A stretch of DNA of 64,000 nt from Schistocephalus solidus (taxonomy: Eukaryota; Platyhelminthes; Cestoda; Diphyllobothriidea; Diphyllobothriidae). The stretch covers positions 186,001-250,000 of the forward strand of contig WEDG01003494.1 in NCBI GenBank assembly GCA_017591395.1, read 5' to 3'. Below are positions 22,790 to 35,044 of the stretch, piece after piece. The notes under the pieces are model-generated. The model saw nothing but the letters and a program-made list of their open reading frames with translations, ran no database searches and was not told the origin of the DNA. Each line of letters begins with the position of its first letter. The stretch's first letter is position 1. The position numbers and the translations under genes were made by a program.

Positions 22790-23265
22790 TGCTCTCACTT
22801 CCGTATCATACAGAGACCGGTAAACCAGTGCCTGGCGCACCAACATACAGCAGAGATCGCCGCCTCCGCTGACCTCGCTGTCCTCGCGCATTCACTCATC
22901 ACATGGGCCTATTCGGTCACATCCACATCCATGACAGCGGAGTTCACCGCAATGCCGACAACACCGACACCCCATGCACACCCTCCGCTCCTGCCATTCT
23001 TACCAACACTGCCACCCCCACTACCAAGAATGACATCCCTCAGCCTCTACCGATTTCTCCTGCCAACACTGTGCCCGCAACTTCAACTTACACATCGGCC
23101 TGGTCGGTCACCTGCGAATCCATCGAACGGAGGCTAGTGAACCAGTGCCTGGGGCTCCTACATACAGTCGACGCGCCCACCTCCACTGCCCTCACTGCTC
23201 CCGCACCTTTACACACCGCATGAGCCTATTAGCAAATATGCGCCTCCACGGCAGCCTGCCATAAA
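22790..23265 (+). pseudogene. LINE copy C, last zinc fingers
   Basis: Broken over two frames. HDSGVHRNADNTDTPCTPSA and ANTVPATSTYTSAWSVTCE match copy A residues 191-260 and their out-of-frame shadow. The finger cysteines are largely unreadable because of indels. It ends with the copy A-like C-terminus near 23262. Confidence 0.6.
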
Positions 23266-24150
23266 CCACCGGAGGCTATGCCAAAATCAGCGTACACTAC
23301 CTACACCAATACATAGACAAAACTCTCACCATCATCACGTACCTGAGAGTATCACGGTATCCTAGACACCGCGGTTTGGAAGGCTGTCAATCTGACGCTT
23401 ACACCAGACCACGCAATCGGCCCAGTGTATGTGCTGTGTGTGTCGAGTGGCTAACCAGTGGACTGGGAGTCAGACGGCAATGGCTCCTCCATATCCCCTT
23501 ATATAGTGAATCCTGGTGTGTGCGTTATGGGGGCCAGGTCATGCTGTGGCGCGCGAAGATGGATACGCCGACCCGTCAGCCAATGCGCCCACTCCCACAT
23601 CAGACAACTGACTAGCTTAGGGCGGTGGTCTGATTGTGGGGGTGGGGAGAAAGTGAGGTCAGCAGCTCAGCGCATTTTCCTCACTATAAACAATCTGACG
23701 CGCTTGAAACTATCACGGTGCGCAATAAAAGCAGTGGCTTGGAAGGTTGCCAACTGACGGGATAACTCGGACCGCGTGGTCAGCCCAATGTGTGTTTTAT
23801 GTGGAGTGGCTGACTGGCGGACTGAGAGTCAGGTTTCAATGGCTCCTTCTTACAGTGGCCTCTATGGCACTCTCACTCCAAGGGGTTCGATCCAATTTTT
23901 GTGACATGCCTAAAGGGGACTCCGGCCGAGCGATCCACCTGCGCCATCTCCCGTCTCCAGTCTCCTTGACTTGATAAAGACCATGGCCCAAATGAGGAGT
24001 AGAGAGTGCGGTAAGTGCAGCAAAAGTAAACCTCACTAGAATCTAAGTGATGCGCAAGTCACCGTCCCTGTGCCACCTTGCTGTGGGGCTCATGGTAAAC
24101 CTAGTCGAAACCGACGGTCGAAATATCATCTAGGTGTGCGTTCACGCGCC
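22790..24150 (+). mobile_element. LINE copy C: zinc-finger end plus full 3' UTR
   Basis: A second, strongly 5'-truncated copy placed head-to-tail directly after copy B. It holds only the last fingers and the complete 3' region: accaccggaggcta after the stop, then two related blocks in tandem (about 23370-23490 and 23732-23850, each with gtggctaacc/gtggctgactgg and ctgagagtcag), then the terminal gcaagtcaccgtccctg block near 24050-24080. The same tandem arrangement is found in copy A (8629-8780 and 8279-8425), so it belongs to the element. Confidence 0.7.
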
Positions 24151-24920
24151 TTCACTGGCTTTTTTCCAACGTGGATTATGCTTCGACGTCAGATCAATGC
24201 AGATCATACAGTCTTAGAAAAATAAGCAAAGATTTGGTCGTTCGGTCAACTAATATGCGCAACTTAATCTCCGGTCTTCCTGACCACGCCCTGTCATCGG
24301 AATTTGTCGGGAATGGAAAGCGAGATAGGTCGGTGATGTCAAACGTATCGTTCGCTCTGACTCACATAGTCTATAGCCGGTTACCTAAGGAAAGGTGATT
24401 TTCGATTATTTATCTAATGACTCCAACTAGATTATATTCGTAGGGAAATTATGCGGCGAAGCAAGACGATGCTTTCCAAGTCTTCTTCACCACACTTTCA
24501 TTCAGAAGCGAGTCACTATTACCACCTGACAGGTATTCATCTTGTCGGATAAAGTGGCCTTCCTGCCAACGGTGTGCATCTGCTCTCTCCCAAACCAGTT
24601 TTGTTAAAGCGTGTCTAACTCAGCGGACATCGGGTAGGAAGACAAGGACGCCGGCGTCCAGCCAAGGGTGGGGGCGCGTTGGCGCGAGTTCAAAGCTTGG
24701 ATATATCACACCGAGTGCGTATAAAACCCATGCCACACTGTACCCCCTGTCTGGCAAATGGAGCGGCCGACGACATAGGCTTAGCACGTAGCTAACGATA
24801 CTGGACACTGGGGTTCTCGTAACGCCTGATAAATTCCGAACTCGACTAACCAGTCAATCGAGAAGCATTAATGCAACGGTTTCGAAGACCTAAAGGGCCC
24901 GAACTTAGCTAAGTAGGGGC
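24150..24920. other. Anonymous sequence
   Basis: Short frames only, no motif, no shared repeat seen. Confidence 0.35.
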
Positions 24921-24922
24921 GT

Positions 24923-25282
24923 CTTATATGGCCGCCTAAACAGGATAGGGGAAAAAGGAACCGCCCACAATACAGGTGGTTTTACGCTAACATCCAAGGA
25001 CATTATGTTTAGAATTCAGGCGAAGGTAAGGGTTTAGGTTTGAGGTTAAGGTTAGAGTTGGGATTAGGGTCATGAGTAGGCTAAGGGTGAAGGTTATTAT
25101 CGTTTTAGCTGTAGGAATTGGGTTTAAGATAGGGCTAGGGCTAAAAGTAAGGTTATTTTAGGATGAGTGTTAGCGTTAAGACACGGCTATATTTACCCTT
25201 CCTGAAATTTACCGCAAAACCATCTGTTTTAAGCGGATGGGGCGGTCCCTATTCTCGTGCCCTGTTAAAGCGGCCATACAAG
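24923..25282 (+). repeat. MITE-like repeat with telomere-like core, copy 4 (most complete)
   Basis: About 360 bp. The left end cttatatggccgcctaaaca is mirrored at the right end by a tgttaaagcggccatacaag block (25263-25282), giving outer terminal inverted repeats of about 38 bp with several mismatches. Inside these are the blocks aggtggttttacgctaac (left) and acccttcctgaaatttaccgc (right), which extend the mirror similarity to roughly 80 bp. The core (about 25020-25185) is G-rich with repeated ggttaag, gggtta and ggctaaggg words. No protein-coding capacity. No target-site duplication is obvious. Confidence 0.75.
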
Positions 25283-26261
25283 GCCCCCCCCACCCTTATC
25301 TATTCAGGTTACTACTTCGAGTGTTGCATAGAGTAAGAAGTCACATGACAATTATATTGTCTTTTAATGCAACGTTTTTCAACCAACTAAACCGATTTAT
25401 CGAATCTAAAGCAGTACTCCCGCTCGGACAGTATTAAATAATAGTAGTTGACGATTTCAGTTCACTTAACGGTTCACGCAATCCCACGCAACTTATCTCT
25501 GTAATTTTTAACCAAGCTAAATGTAGCCATTGGACGAATTCCTTGGAGGCTTGTAAAGCTACGCAGGACTTATTAATTTTGGCTAGTGCGGATTCAGAAA
25601 GTCCTATTACTTTTACTACATAACACCGTTTGACGGTAGTACTGCTCTTTTTAACGCGAATTTTTAGACAGAAATAATGGAAAGCAGAGGGAATCCTGTC
25701 CCTACACGGTAGTTGAGGGAGTTTAAGTTAACGGAGAAAATTAGAACAGAAGTTTGTAAAAGTGAAAAGGCCTGCATGCATTCAAGCTAAATCACGTTTC
25801 GGGGTGCTCCAAATTTTGGTTACAGGAGAAGTGACATGGATTAGGGCTGCCCAAGAACACGTCACTTAACGCATACAAAATGCATGCGAGATGGAATGGT
25901 CCAATGGGAAGCCGAGTTTCCTAGAAGGCAAGCGGAGGTACTAACATAATAACCTGGGGGCTAGTTTAAACTGACTTAGAGAGACACACAGAGACCGCCA
26001 CACTCGAGTCCTGGGCCGAAACGCCCAGATTGTATGTGCAGTAGGGGGGAGAGGGTCAGTCCCACAACAAAGCGTCCGATACCTCGAAACATGGCGCTGT
26101 TAACTTTAGGGGCAACCTAAAGTACTTACCTAATCCACACTAAAACAAAACCCGATGCATGTTAAGTGAAACTTCGACTTCAAGTTAGAAATTATAATTC
26201 GAGAACAATGTTTGTTTCGGTGTGAAGACTCCCCTCTGGGAAATCTTTAGTGAACGACTGC
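25283..26261. other. Anonymous sequence between two MITE-like copies
   Basis: Nothing recognisable; A+T-moderate with short frames. Confidence 0.35.
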
Positions 26262-26523
26262 TTAAATACCCTCCCCCCCCATCGACGAGACAGAAGAGTA
26301 GAAACGACCCCTAATGCAGGTGGCTTTGCATTAAACTCCAGGAAAATTAGGGCTAGGGTTGAGGTTAGGGTAAAGTTAAGATAAGGTAAGGGTTACGAGT
26401 AGGATTTCGGTTAAGGTTCGTGTTATAGTTAGGACGTGGGAATATGTACTCTGCTTGAAACTTAGCGCTTGACTACTTGTATTACCTTCCTATTCCCATG
26501 TCCCATTTGGGGGAGCATATAAA
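26262..26523 (+). repeat. MITE-like repeat with telomere-like core, copy 5
   Basis: Left block taatgcaggtggctttgca; core with gggctagggttgaggttagg; right block gttaggacgtgggaatatgt; right end cctattcccatgtccc then gcatata. The left outer repeat is poorly conserved (C-run and gacgagacag). Confidence 0.65.
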
Positions 26524-27490
26524 AAATTCAGACCAAATATTTGGTATCGAGAAAAATGAAACCCATGAGGCCGTGCCTTGGAAACGTAATTAGCCTTACC
26601 AAAAAAGCTAAACCACAAATATACTGAATTTCATTCCAACTACGTGTAGATTTCAAGGTAAAATAGGTATGTGATGAGAACCTCGAGGATGGCGCATGGT
26701 TACTGCGCAATAAATCTCCCTTTTCCGCCTATATTCAACTGAGTCGGATTATCCGGATATTACTTGTGGGTGCCTACTGACGACATCTTCTAGGAATGGC
26801 TTGAGGTTAAAAAATAACCAAATCCTTTCCTGGAGCCTGCGATGGGCGCCACTGAGGCTATGCAGCCCGTTCGTTTGCGAATTAACACTCAAGGAGCCGA
26901 TTCAACAATGTTTTTAAGTATGAAGGGGTAGGATCCCGTCCAGCAGATACCTACGGAAGACGTACAACAGATGGCAGTTTTTTGGAGATTTCGTGTGAAC
27001 TTCGTACTCAAAAACTATCCCCAGGTCAAAATGGCCTCAACACGTGCTTAATAGACATTTAATTCGATTCTTAGCTGAAAACTTCTCTTGAACTGTAAAC
27101 GCCTTCACAAGGTAGCAAATGAAACGCGGGCAAAGTTACCCCGGTAGAGGAGTTCGGCCTTGTGCTGGTCGTTTGCGATGAATGAGAGATCAGACTTCCG
27201 AGTTCTCGTCGTTTTACTTGTCAATGTCATCAATACCTAACTGTATGTACGGTGTCCGTTGGATACAAACAGATGTGATCTTCCCCTTTGTAGTTCAACT
27301 GAAGGCCAACTAATTTTCCTCCACTGGGCCACTGGGATTGCGTTTGTTCCAGTGACCAATCAGAAGGAAGAATTAAAAATAAGGGCTCAACCTGAGAAGT
27401 AGTACTCACAATGATTGGGAAGACTAGAAAGGCCCCACTGGCTTTTAGTATTCATTGTCAGTCAGCCCAGATCGAACAGACCTGAGATTT
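26524..27490. other. Anonymous sequence
   Basis: Nothing I can name. Short frames only. Confidence 0.35.
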
Positions 27491-27494
27491 GAGA

Positions 27495-27600
27495 TTGTGC
27501 CCAGTTGGTCAATGAGCTAGAGTGCCACTGTTAGTCGCCTGTAAGGAAAGTAGTACGTGCAATCAGATGCTGTCGGGGATGCATGTTCGATCCCACTACC
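27495..27600 (+). repeat. Possible tRNA-like SINE head
   Basis: cagttggtcaatgagctaga (about 27502-27521) resembles an A-box/D-arm and atgttcgatcccactacc (about 27582-27599) a B-box/T-arm. The boxes are farther apart than in a tRNA gene, so a diverged SINE head is more likely than a tRNA. Confidence 0.35.
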
Positions 27601-28159
27601 AAACCGGAGAGAGCAATTATTTCAAACGGGTAATCGGAACTCCTCAGTCCGGACGCTCCAGACACGCATTCCTACTGCTTACCCGGGCTGGCCACGGTCA
27701 GGACACGTAGAAAGGGCATAAGAAGGCAAAACACGTCCACACAGCAAATCGGTCATTCACATGGTCGAAGGCATGGCTCAGAAGGTGCAGGCTTTTAATA
27801 TGACAGTCGCCAGCTGGCAACGTGCGGTTTAAACGCACTTGCTTGCAGCCTTCACGTGTGTAGGAGAGCACGGACAGTAAACAGAGAATGACCTATCAGG
27901 CTGCACCCTAGTGGTGAGCTTCCGAAAATCGATGCCTAGCATGCGCTATCGGCAGAAACAGAGGAAAACCTATCTCGGCCATAAGTATCACGAGCACAGT
28001 ACAATCTCATCAAAAAGATGTGGCTTTTTCAACATGCTATAACTCATAAAAAGACTTGGTTAAACATTTCAAGAGGAGTTCGACACGTGTAGGTAGAGTG
28101 ATAAGGGAGCAACAGGAACTGCAGCGCGGGCCCAGGTCGCCCTGTTAACAGGTTAGTTC

Positions 28160-28353
28160 AAAACCAGTTTGATTAGACACTGGAACAGGAGTGCATTCCA
28201 AAGCAAAGGTGACCTTGGAGTAAATTCCAAGAAGGGTAAATATTCCCGTGGCCTAACTGTACCCAACTCTAACTGTTATCGTAAATCTAATTTCCCTGGA
28301 AGTTAGCACAAAGCTCCTGTACTACAGGCACTTCCTTTTCCTTTGCCATATCA
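28160..28353 (-). repeat. MITE-like repeat with telomere-like core, copy 6
   Basis: On the minus strand: atatggc end, a gtgcctgtagtacagg region, gctttgtgctaacttccagg, a short gttagagttggg core, then cacgggaatatttaccc and a ttcttggaatttactccaag block. Block order equals the other copies. Confidence 0.65.
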
Positions 28354-31300
28354 GCGTTCCCTACCCAATAACACTTGAAAAGATGAATACTACCTTGGCT
28401 GAAAACTCATCCCTGGTTGTGTGTGTTTGTTTATTTTCGAGGTAGTCTTATATGGTTACACTGACAAAGTTCATTACTGTTAAGCCAGAAATTCCAATCA
28501 ATTCAAATCATAAACGCTACGGTAGCAACCCTACAAAGCTGTCCCATTCCCCTCGCAAGGGTCGGTGCTTACAACGGTCGACGGGGAGTAGGCCACAGCG
28601 GGATTCCAGTTTACATGGGATCAAGGACCGAGAGCCCGGATTATCGCAACTGTTTACTTAACGTGTTTTGCTTAGCCAATAGAGTGCAAGTGTGATCTAT
28701 GCAAGCGTTATACCGCATTGGCGAGTGTAATTTCGAGCGGTGTTTTCACCATCCCGAGTAGAGTTAGACTATCCTGCGAATGAAAGCTCGAAAAATGACA
28801 GCTAAAACGACAAACGTGTAAAATCGGAAATGAACCAAACGCGTGGGCTCGTAGCAACTGCGGAACTGGCACTGTGCTGACGACCTGAAGCATAAACAGT
28901 CAAACTAACATGTGAATTTGCTGGAAAAAAACCCACAGTGACGGCCAGATCAATAGTTCAGGCAGGCTAATCAGATCGTGAACAAGATTTTATCATCCTC
29001 ACTCACTTACTAGTGGGTCGGTCAGCTCGACAGCTACACTAGACTTGACTAAACTGTGCTGCCCTCACCAATCCGGAGTGGACGTACCAGTCGCCATGGC
29101 AACCCACATATCGGCTGAACGCCAAAGCCGAGCCAGCCCGCTGTCAGCCGGAGTGTCGGAGCGAGGGGCGGACGGTGACTGCCTGCTGCTAGGTCGTCAT
29201 TGAGCCACATGTTCAAACACGAGACAGCGGAACCCGATTCTGATCACTGGCGGGCGCATCCACGCCCAAACGGAACCGGTAGTGGGTAAGTTACATAGTA
29301 CATATCTGGGATAGGCGGAAACGGGGTCGGGCGTCTAAAAATTAATGGGTCGTTGTTAAGTGACGAGACCGTAGAAGACTGAGACTGTGAGCTCTCAGCA
29401 GGAAATACTTACGGGTCGCCTGGTTTGCCGGCATATCTTGGCAAGGACTTGCGGTTGACACCAGTTGCTGCAAGTGGCAGTGCTCTTCACGGGAAAAGGG
29501 CGTAGTAATATATATCAAGCCATCTCCCCCTCCCCAGGAGATGGCCTAGGCAGTTGTTCCAACGTCCAGAACGCAGCATCTACGACATATGGCTACTTCG
29601 TAATTCCGAAAATGGATTAGCATGCGTGTCCTCGAGTATATATGGGCTAATGTGCGCAAAATCGACCTTTTCCTCCTCATATAATTTTCCGGTGGAGGGA
29701 GTGTGTCATGACGTCTATTCACGCGAGGGGTCGCAGGAACTGACCAGGCCACATGCGGCGACCTGGGATGAGAGTGAGGTTGTGGGTCAGTACACAAAAT
29801 GCTCAAATCAAATAGCGAGATTCTTTTACCTACCTTCCCTTCAATTATGCGGAAACACATAAATATGGGTTAAGCAAGTAGTGGACAGTTGTACAAGCTG
29901 AAGCTGCGGTAAAGACAACGAAGTTTTGTGTCCAGATAAGATGACGACAAAATGACTAATCAGGGGCGAGTTATCAATACGACTACCGACTGCGACCTCC
30001 GATTGCTTCGTCAACGGTCCACATGTGAAAAGTGGCTTTAGACGGAAAGTTCTACCGCATAGCCGGCAGTTTATGCAAAACGATACTTCCACAGTGCTGG
30101 CAGTGGCCAGGACTTGGATAGTACATCGGTAGGTTAAAAAGTACCAACCAGAAGCCGTCTCGGCGGCATCTACTAGCCACGGTGGATCCAGGTTTACTAC
30201 TTAGGACTTGAGAACTAGCCTTTGGAACAAACTGCATAAGTGAAGGCACAAAGTCCGAGTGAATGAAGATAAATTACCACAAGAGTTTTCGATATTTCTG
30301 CTTAAATGAAAACGAGACCGACAGAAACTTATGTGTCCGGGTGAGCAGCGCAACGATGAATTTCAACGAGAAAAAACGGGATTAAAAAACATGCCACTGT
30401 TTTAGGAAAAAAATCAATTCGATAAACGACTTAAACGGCAACAACCTCCTAAGCGTCGGAAAGGCAAATAAAGCATTAATGTTAAAAAACAAGAAATTTC
30501 AAAGTATAAAGCAGAAAGATAATAAAAAGGATCTTAGGTATACGACGAATGACATGGGAGGAAATGACTAATCCCAGCACTTGATGAATTATAGTACATT
30601 TGGCATATGAGGCTAGAACGAAGGTGGTCTGCGATCCAACGCAACTTTCATGCTCACTCTATATGGGCTTGTCTTTCGCACAATCTTTACTTTTTGACGA
30701 GGAGTATGAGAGAGTAGGTCACTGGCATACGCTAGTTGACTTTCATCTATGAGCGGGTATTTTAGGACCGTTAATTAAAGGGAAAAGTCTAAATTTTGAG
30801 TTCATTCAATTTACCACCGTAAAATTATTGCCTGAGAGCACTTTTTACTGTAAGTTTCCTGATCTTTAAAAGGCAACAAAAGGATGCTTTTGCAGGTAAA
30901 TTTAACCCAACCCTAAGACTGATGACCACGCACGAAAGGGGGATAGAAATTGTGGAAGTGCCGTCAGAATACTGGCAAATATGAGCTATAATTGGGAAGG
31001 TAGGTAGTTCCTACGTCGCCCTGACAAGAGGCGCGGCGATGACAGGCGTACGAATTAGGGTCTAAGGGCGGAGAAGTTTTGATGCATCTCCCTAAATTGC
31101 TCTTCCCACGCCAACCATCTTCTACTCACAGGATAAAGTCAAGGCAACTGCATATGGGCTTGGGCGCAGCAGTTGGCGAAATGAAATTGCCCGTCTGCGC
31201 ATGTCACGCATGACCTGCACCAAAAGTCCACACGTACCAAGTTCCAAAGACAGTCTATGCTCGAAGAGAACTCTCAGAAGGGTCGTAGTTAGAAGGGGCA

Positions 31301-31650
31301 GGTAAAACCTTTGACTCAATCCGTGTGAGGATAGGTTACCTCAGAAGTGGCCTGTCTTTGACCTACAGCCATTGACGCGTTGTGATAGGTTTACAGAGCG
31401 TTTTATCATATTTCATGGGAAAAGTAAACGATAGATAGGCCACATCCATTATTATCCCTCCCAAATCACCGGTTAGACAGAAACAACACAGTTGCATACG
31501 AAATCAGAGGCATCGGTTGAAAAGGCGAACAGCGTGTGCGACGAGTGCACAAGAAAACCTTCACAAACACGATGGATTGTCCGACATTACTGTCAACATC
31601 GTCTGATTGTTGTATAAATTATAGATGAGTGAGCGATGGGGAGCCGTCGG
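28354..31650. other. Anonymous sequence inside the inverted-repeat loop
   Basis: No domain-bearing frame. 29060-29290 is a locally G+C-rich stretch with an ATG in good context (29096) opening 35 codons; I cannot assign it. The rest is A+T-richer and shows nothing. Confidence 0.35.
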
Positions 31651-32539
31651 GGCTGAAAATAGCCAAGAAACCTCGTGGACTGAAGTATACACGTTCCACG
31701 CTGTAACATATACCGGAAGTAACGTGCCCCTCAGTCCTGGCCCAATGATACAGACGATTAGTAGGCGAGCTACCCCACATAAGCAGAGACCGACTCCTAG
31801 TGGTAGATGCTGTAATGTGCGGTTGTGTCCAGCAAAATGTGGGTGCTTGCTGGTCATCTGAATCCGACTCAGGCTCTCAGGAAATCAAGATCCTGAGGGT
31901 CGGTTCCCATCCCACCCCCTGTCACAGCGGCCCATGTGACTCCTCTGGCAGACACGGTGTGGCGATCACCCCCTCGCAACAGACGATTAATACTGGTTTC
32001 ATGATAACAGCTTGAGGCATGGTGTTAATGGTGTCAACACCTACAGATCAGAGCATGTTCTCGTTTGCACAAGCCTAACATATCACCTGCCAGGTGCAAC
32101 CAAATTGTCACGTGCACGACGCCTTGAAGTCGTAAAGTGACGACAAACCAGCTCAGCCGAGGCCATGAGCATATAAATTAGGTCTTATTTTAAGGCCAAA
32201 ATCGAAGGAGAAGGCAACAGATAATTTCCTAGGCGAACTGTTCTGTCCACATGGTAACGGGGAGGAGTGAAGGCCACTAAAACTAGAAAATTATACCAAA
32301 TTATTAGTAAACGTAGTCATAGGCCCTCTGTGCTGAGTGAGCTTATTTGTGGCATCAATGAAAACTTTGTTGCTGACCCATCGGCTAAGAGCATTTGCAG
32401 CGCTTTCTCAATGTCAATGATCCTTCCATCATCCCCTTTATCCTCCAACGGAGTTGTAGTCCTCTTCGACCTATGCGGCGTCGTGTGACGTTTCTCAGCT
32501 GGACGAAATCAGTGACGATTAACTTGTTCCTGATTCCCG

Positions 32540-33300
32540 GGCTAAGCCATCCCTGTGCCCGTCTTCGAGAAGGGAGACAAGATAAAGTTTCTATCCTCAA
32601 CGGCCTCTTCCAATAATTCGATAGGCTTTCTGGCTTTTTATAGCCATTTGTTCGACTATATCATTGAAATGGTTCTCGGAAGTGTTCTGTGTGATTTTGC
32701 CAGTGTTGCACTTACATCCAAGTGTCAGTTAACTGTCCTGGACTATGCTGACGACATCCCCTACTAGTCGGATAACCTCGGACAACCTTCAAAATGTCAT
32801 GGGTGAATAAGATCACCAAATCAGTCGGCTTATTTGTCGACGATAGGAAGCCCAAAGTGTGCGTGAGCAGTATTTTTGATTAGAATCTGCCATTCGAGGT
32901 GGTCAGTTTGAAGAAGTGGACAGTTTCAGCTACCTCTGAACGAGGCCTCCGCCGAACTTGTGTAGAAAATATGAAAACTTACTCACGGGGTTGTATTAAA
33001 CCTTAGAGAACGTCTTTTAATTCGTCACAATATCTTTAACATGAAGAATTAATCTCCCGGAGAATAGATGCAGCTCATTAAAACTTTCGATACTTTGTGC
33101 TGGTAGAGGGACCGACCGACTTGACTATCTCTCCCAACCAAGAGACCGAAAGTTTGACCGTCGCAAGTATTGGGGTTCACAACTGTCCAATGAGGCTAGC
33201 TTATCCGTGCGTTTCATGTGCACCTGAGTAGCGTGAAGCACAACTGTGCTGCACATACCTCACACCGTCTACGCATTCACACCATGCGACGATAACAAGA
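32540..33300 (+). pseudogene. RT remnant, right arm
   Basis: Reads PVFEKGDKIKFLSS (finger block), then after an internal deletion FDYIIEMVLGSVLCDFAS and CQLTVLDYADDIPY with a stop directly after. Then FEEVDSFSYL with a TGA, RGTDRLDYLSQPRDRK, and RKYWGSQLSNEASLSVRF. In an intact relative the palm domain would be continuous between the finger block and YADD; about half of it is missing. It shares the stops at 32765 and after SFSYL with the left arm. Confidence 0.7.
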
Positions 33301-33984
33301 CTATTTCAAGAACCTATAGATGGTCGTGTCACGGTAACTGACACAGCTAAAGATCTCGTATACGCGTGCCACACTTGGCCTGATCATTAACTCTACAAGT
33401 AGCAGGATTATTAGGTTAGGTTTCACAATGGTTAGAGTCATATGGAGCCATTGTGCGCTTATTATCCGTCTAAAAGGAGGACTGATTTTCATTTGGCGAC
33501 CCTCCAAGCCGCGAATTTTATCTCATTCGGATAAGTTCACACGTACGAGAAATGTGCTGACTTGATGGTGGAGGATTACTTAGGACTGGAGTCAATTTCT
33601 CTTCCTTCTCCCATGCTCCAACCGTCCATCAGAGTCCCTTTTTTTCGACTAGTGATGAGATTTGACGAATTGATTGGTGTGGCATGATGGCCTCTGCCCA
33701 TATGTGCCACATGCGTGTTAGTACTCCCCTTCGCAGGGTCTAGCTTAATAAAAGACATAATGCTCACATAAATTCGGCGTGCGCGTTCTCACATACCATG
33801 TCTCACCCGTCACAAGGGCACTGGCGAATTGCGCCTCATGCTTGCCGTTTGATCAACATGTGAAATTTAACTGATACTAAATATGCAAAGTTTTCCATGT
33901 CCGTTTAGTTAATTCGTGGAGGTTCGACAGAGGTCTTAAAGGATTCATTACCCCATTACTGTTGTCTACCATGGCCGTGACTAC

Positions 33985-34068
33985 CGGTAGTGTACACCTA
34001 TCAGGCACCCTCACAACGTGGCCGTTCCAGTGCAGTCGGATCAGCTTAACCATAGGCCTGTGCGCATG
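33985..34068 (-). pseudogene. RT C-terminal fragment in opposite orientation, right arm
   Basis: Minus-strand LIRLHWNGHVVRVPD, identical in sense to the fragment at 16438-16520 and again opposite in strand to the YADD remnant of the same arm. Confidence 0.55.
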
Positions 34069-34125
34069 CTACTGGATCGACTGTCATGGCAGCAAAGGGT
34101 CTGTCTCCTCTATAGGCAGCCGACC

Positions 34126-35044
34126 GCCTTCTCGCTCCCTTTGTTTTGAACGTAAAAACACTCGTACAGACAAGCCCAGACAATCGAGCGGACCACACAG
34201 ATGCAGATTGGTTCACTTATTATGCTAAATCGCAGTGGGGAGAATTATCACCCAGATGGGGATACATCAAGCCAACAGGATTTACAAAGGTAGTACTGAG
34301 GCCCTCAGTTTCAGCGTGCCAAATCACATTCCATCACGTCTCCGTGGGCTGACTCACTGGTGGAGGATTTAGGACGGGAGCATGTGGAGGGAGGGATAGA
34401 TGGTGCCGACGTCGACATGGGAAGGGATAAACGGGTTGCGGGGGGAGGCACAACCACCGAACCTTTCAATGTGCGACGTATGTAGCTGGCTGTGTGAGTT
34501 GGGAGTGCCAAGCCTGTCGGGGTTTCACTAAGTCAGACAAGCGAGGGGGACAGTTCAGCTCTGCATCCAAACGAGCGCTGTAATGGATGAGTAGTCATAG
34601 CTTCTACTTATTAAATAAGTCAACTTTTTGAAGGTGCAGAATCAGTCCTGCTAAGCTAAAACCAAATGGGGTTTCTGTGAGGTTCAACTGGGCGAAAGAG
34701 CACGGACGACGATTCACTGAGCCCCTGTGACTAACACAGACCGTTGAAAAGTTAAACCTGCTTGACATGTGCCAATGCACAAAGAAGTACTGTGGAGATT
34801 CATGTTAGCTAATTCCGTTCAGCGGGCAACTCCAGGTGCCACTGAAGTAGTGGAGGGAGTGTGCGTATGGAATGAATGAAAGAAAGAAACTAATAAAGAG
34901 TGAACGAGAATGTGGGAAATCGGAGGAGGTAGGGAAGAGAAAACAGGCGACATGAGGTAGCGGGTGAAATAAGGGACGATAATATGGGAAGAAAAAAGGG
35001 AAGCGAGTGCACAGTAGGAAGTCAACGAGCGAGGGAAAGGTAAC
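34126..35044. other. Anonymous sequence
   Basis: Short frames. The last 200 bp are purine-rich and lead into the GGA array. Confidence 0.35.

Larger units (their letters stand above)
31655..34125 (+). mobile_element. Right arm of the long inverted repeat (decayed RT element)
   Basis: Reverse-complement partner of 16371-19365. The outer edge is sharp on both sides: the shared block tgcctatagaggag lies at 16377 on the left and its complement ends near 34119 on the right, then the sequences diverge. The inner edge is gradual. This arm lacks the 465-bp left-arm segment. Confidence 0.8.
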
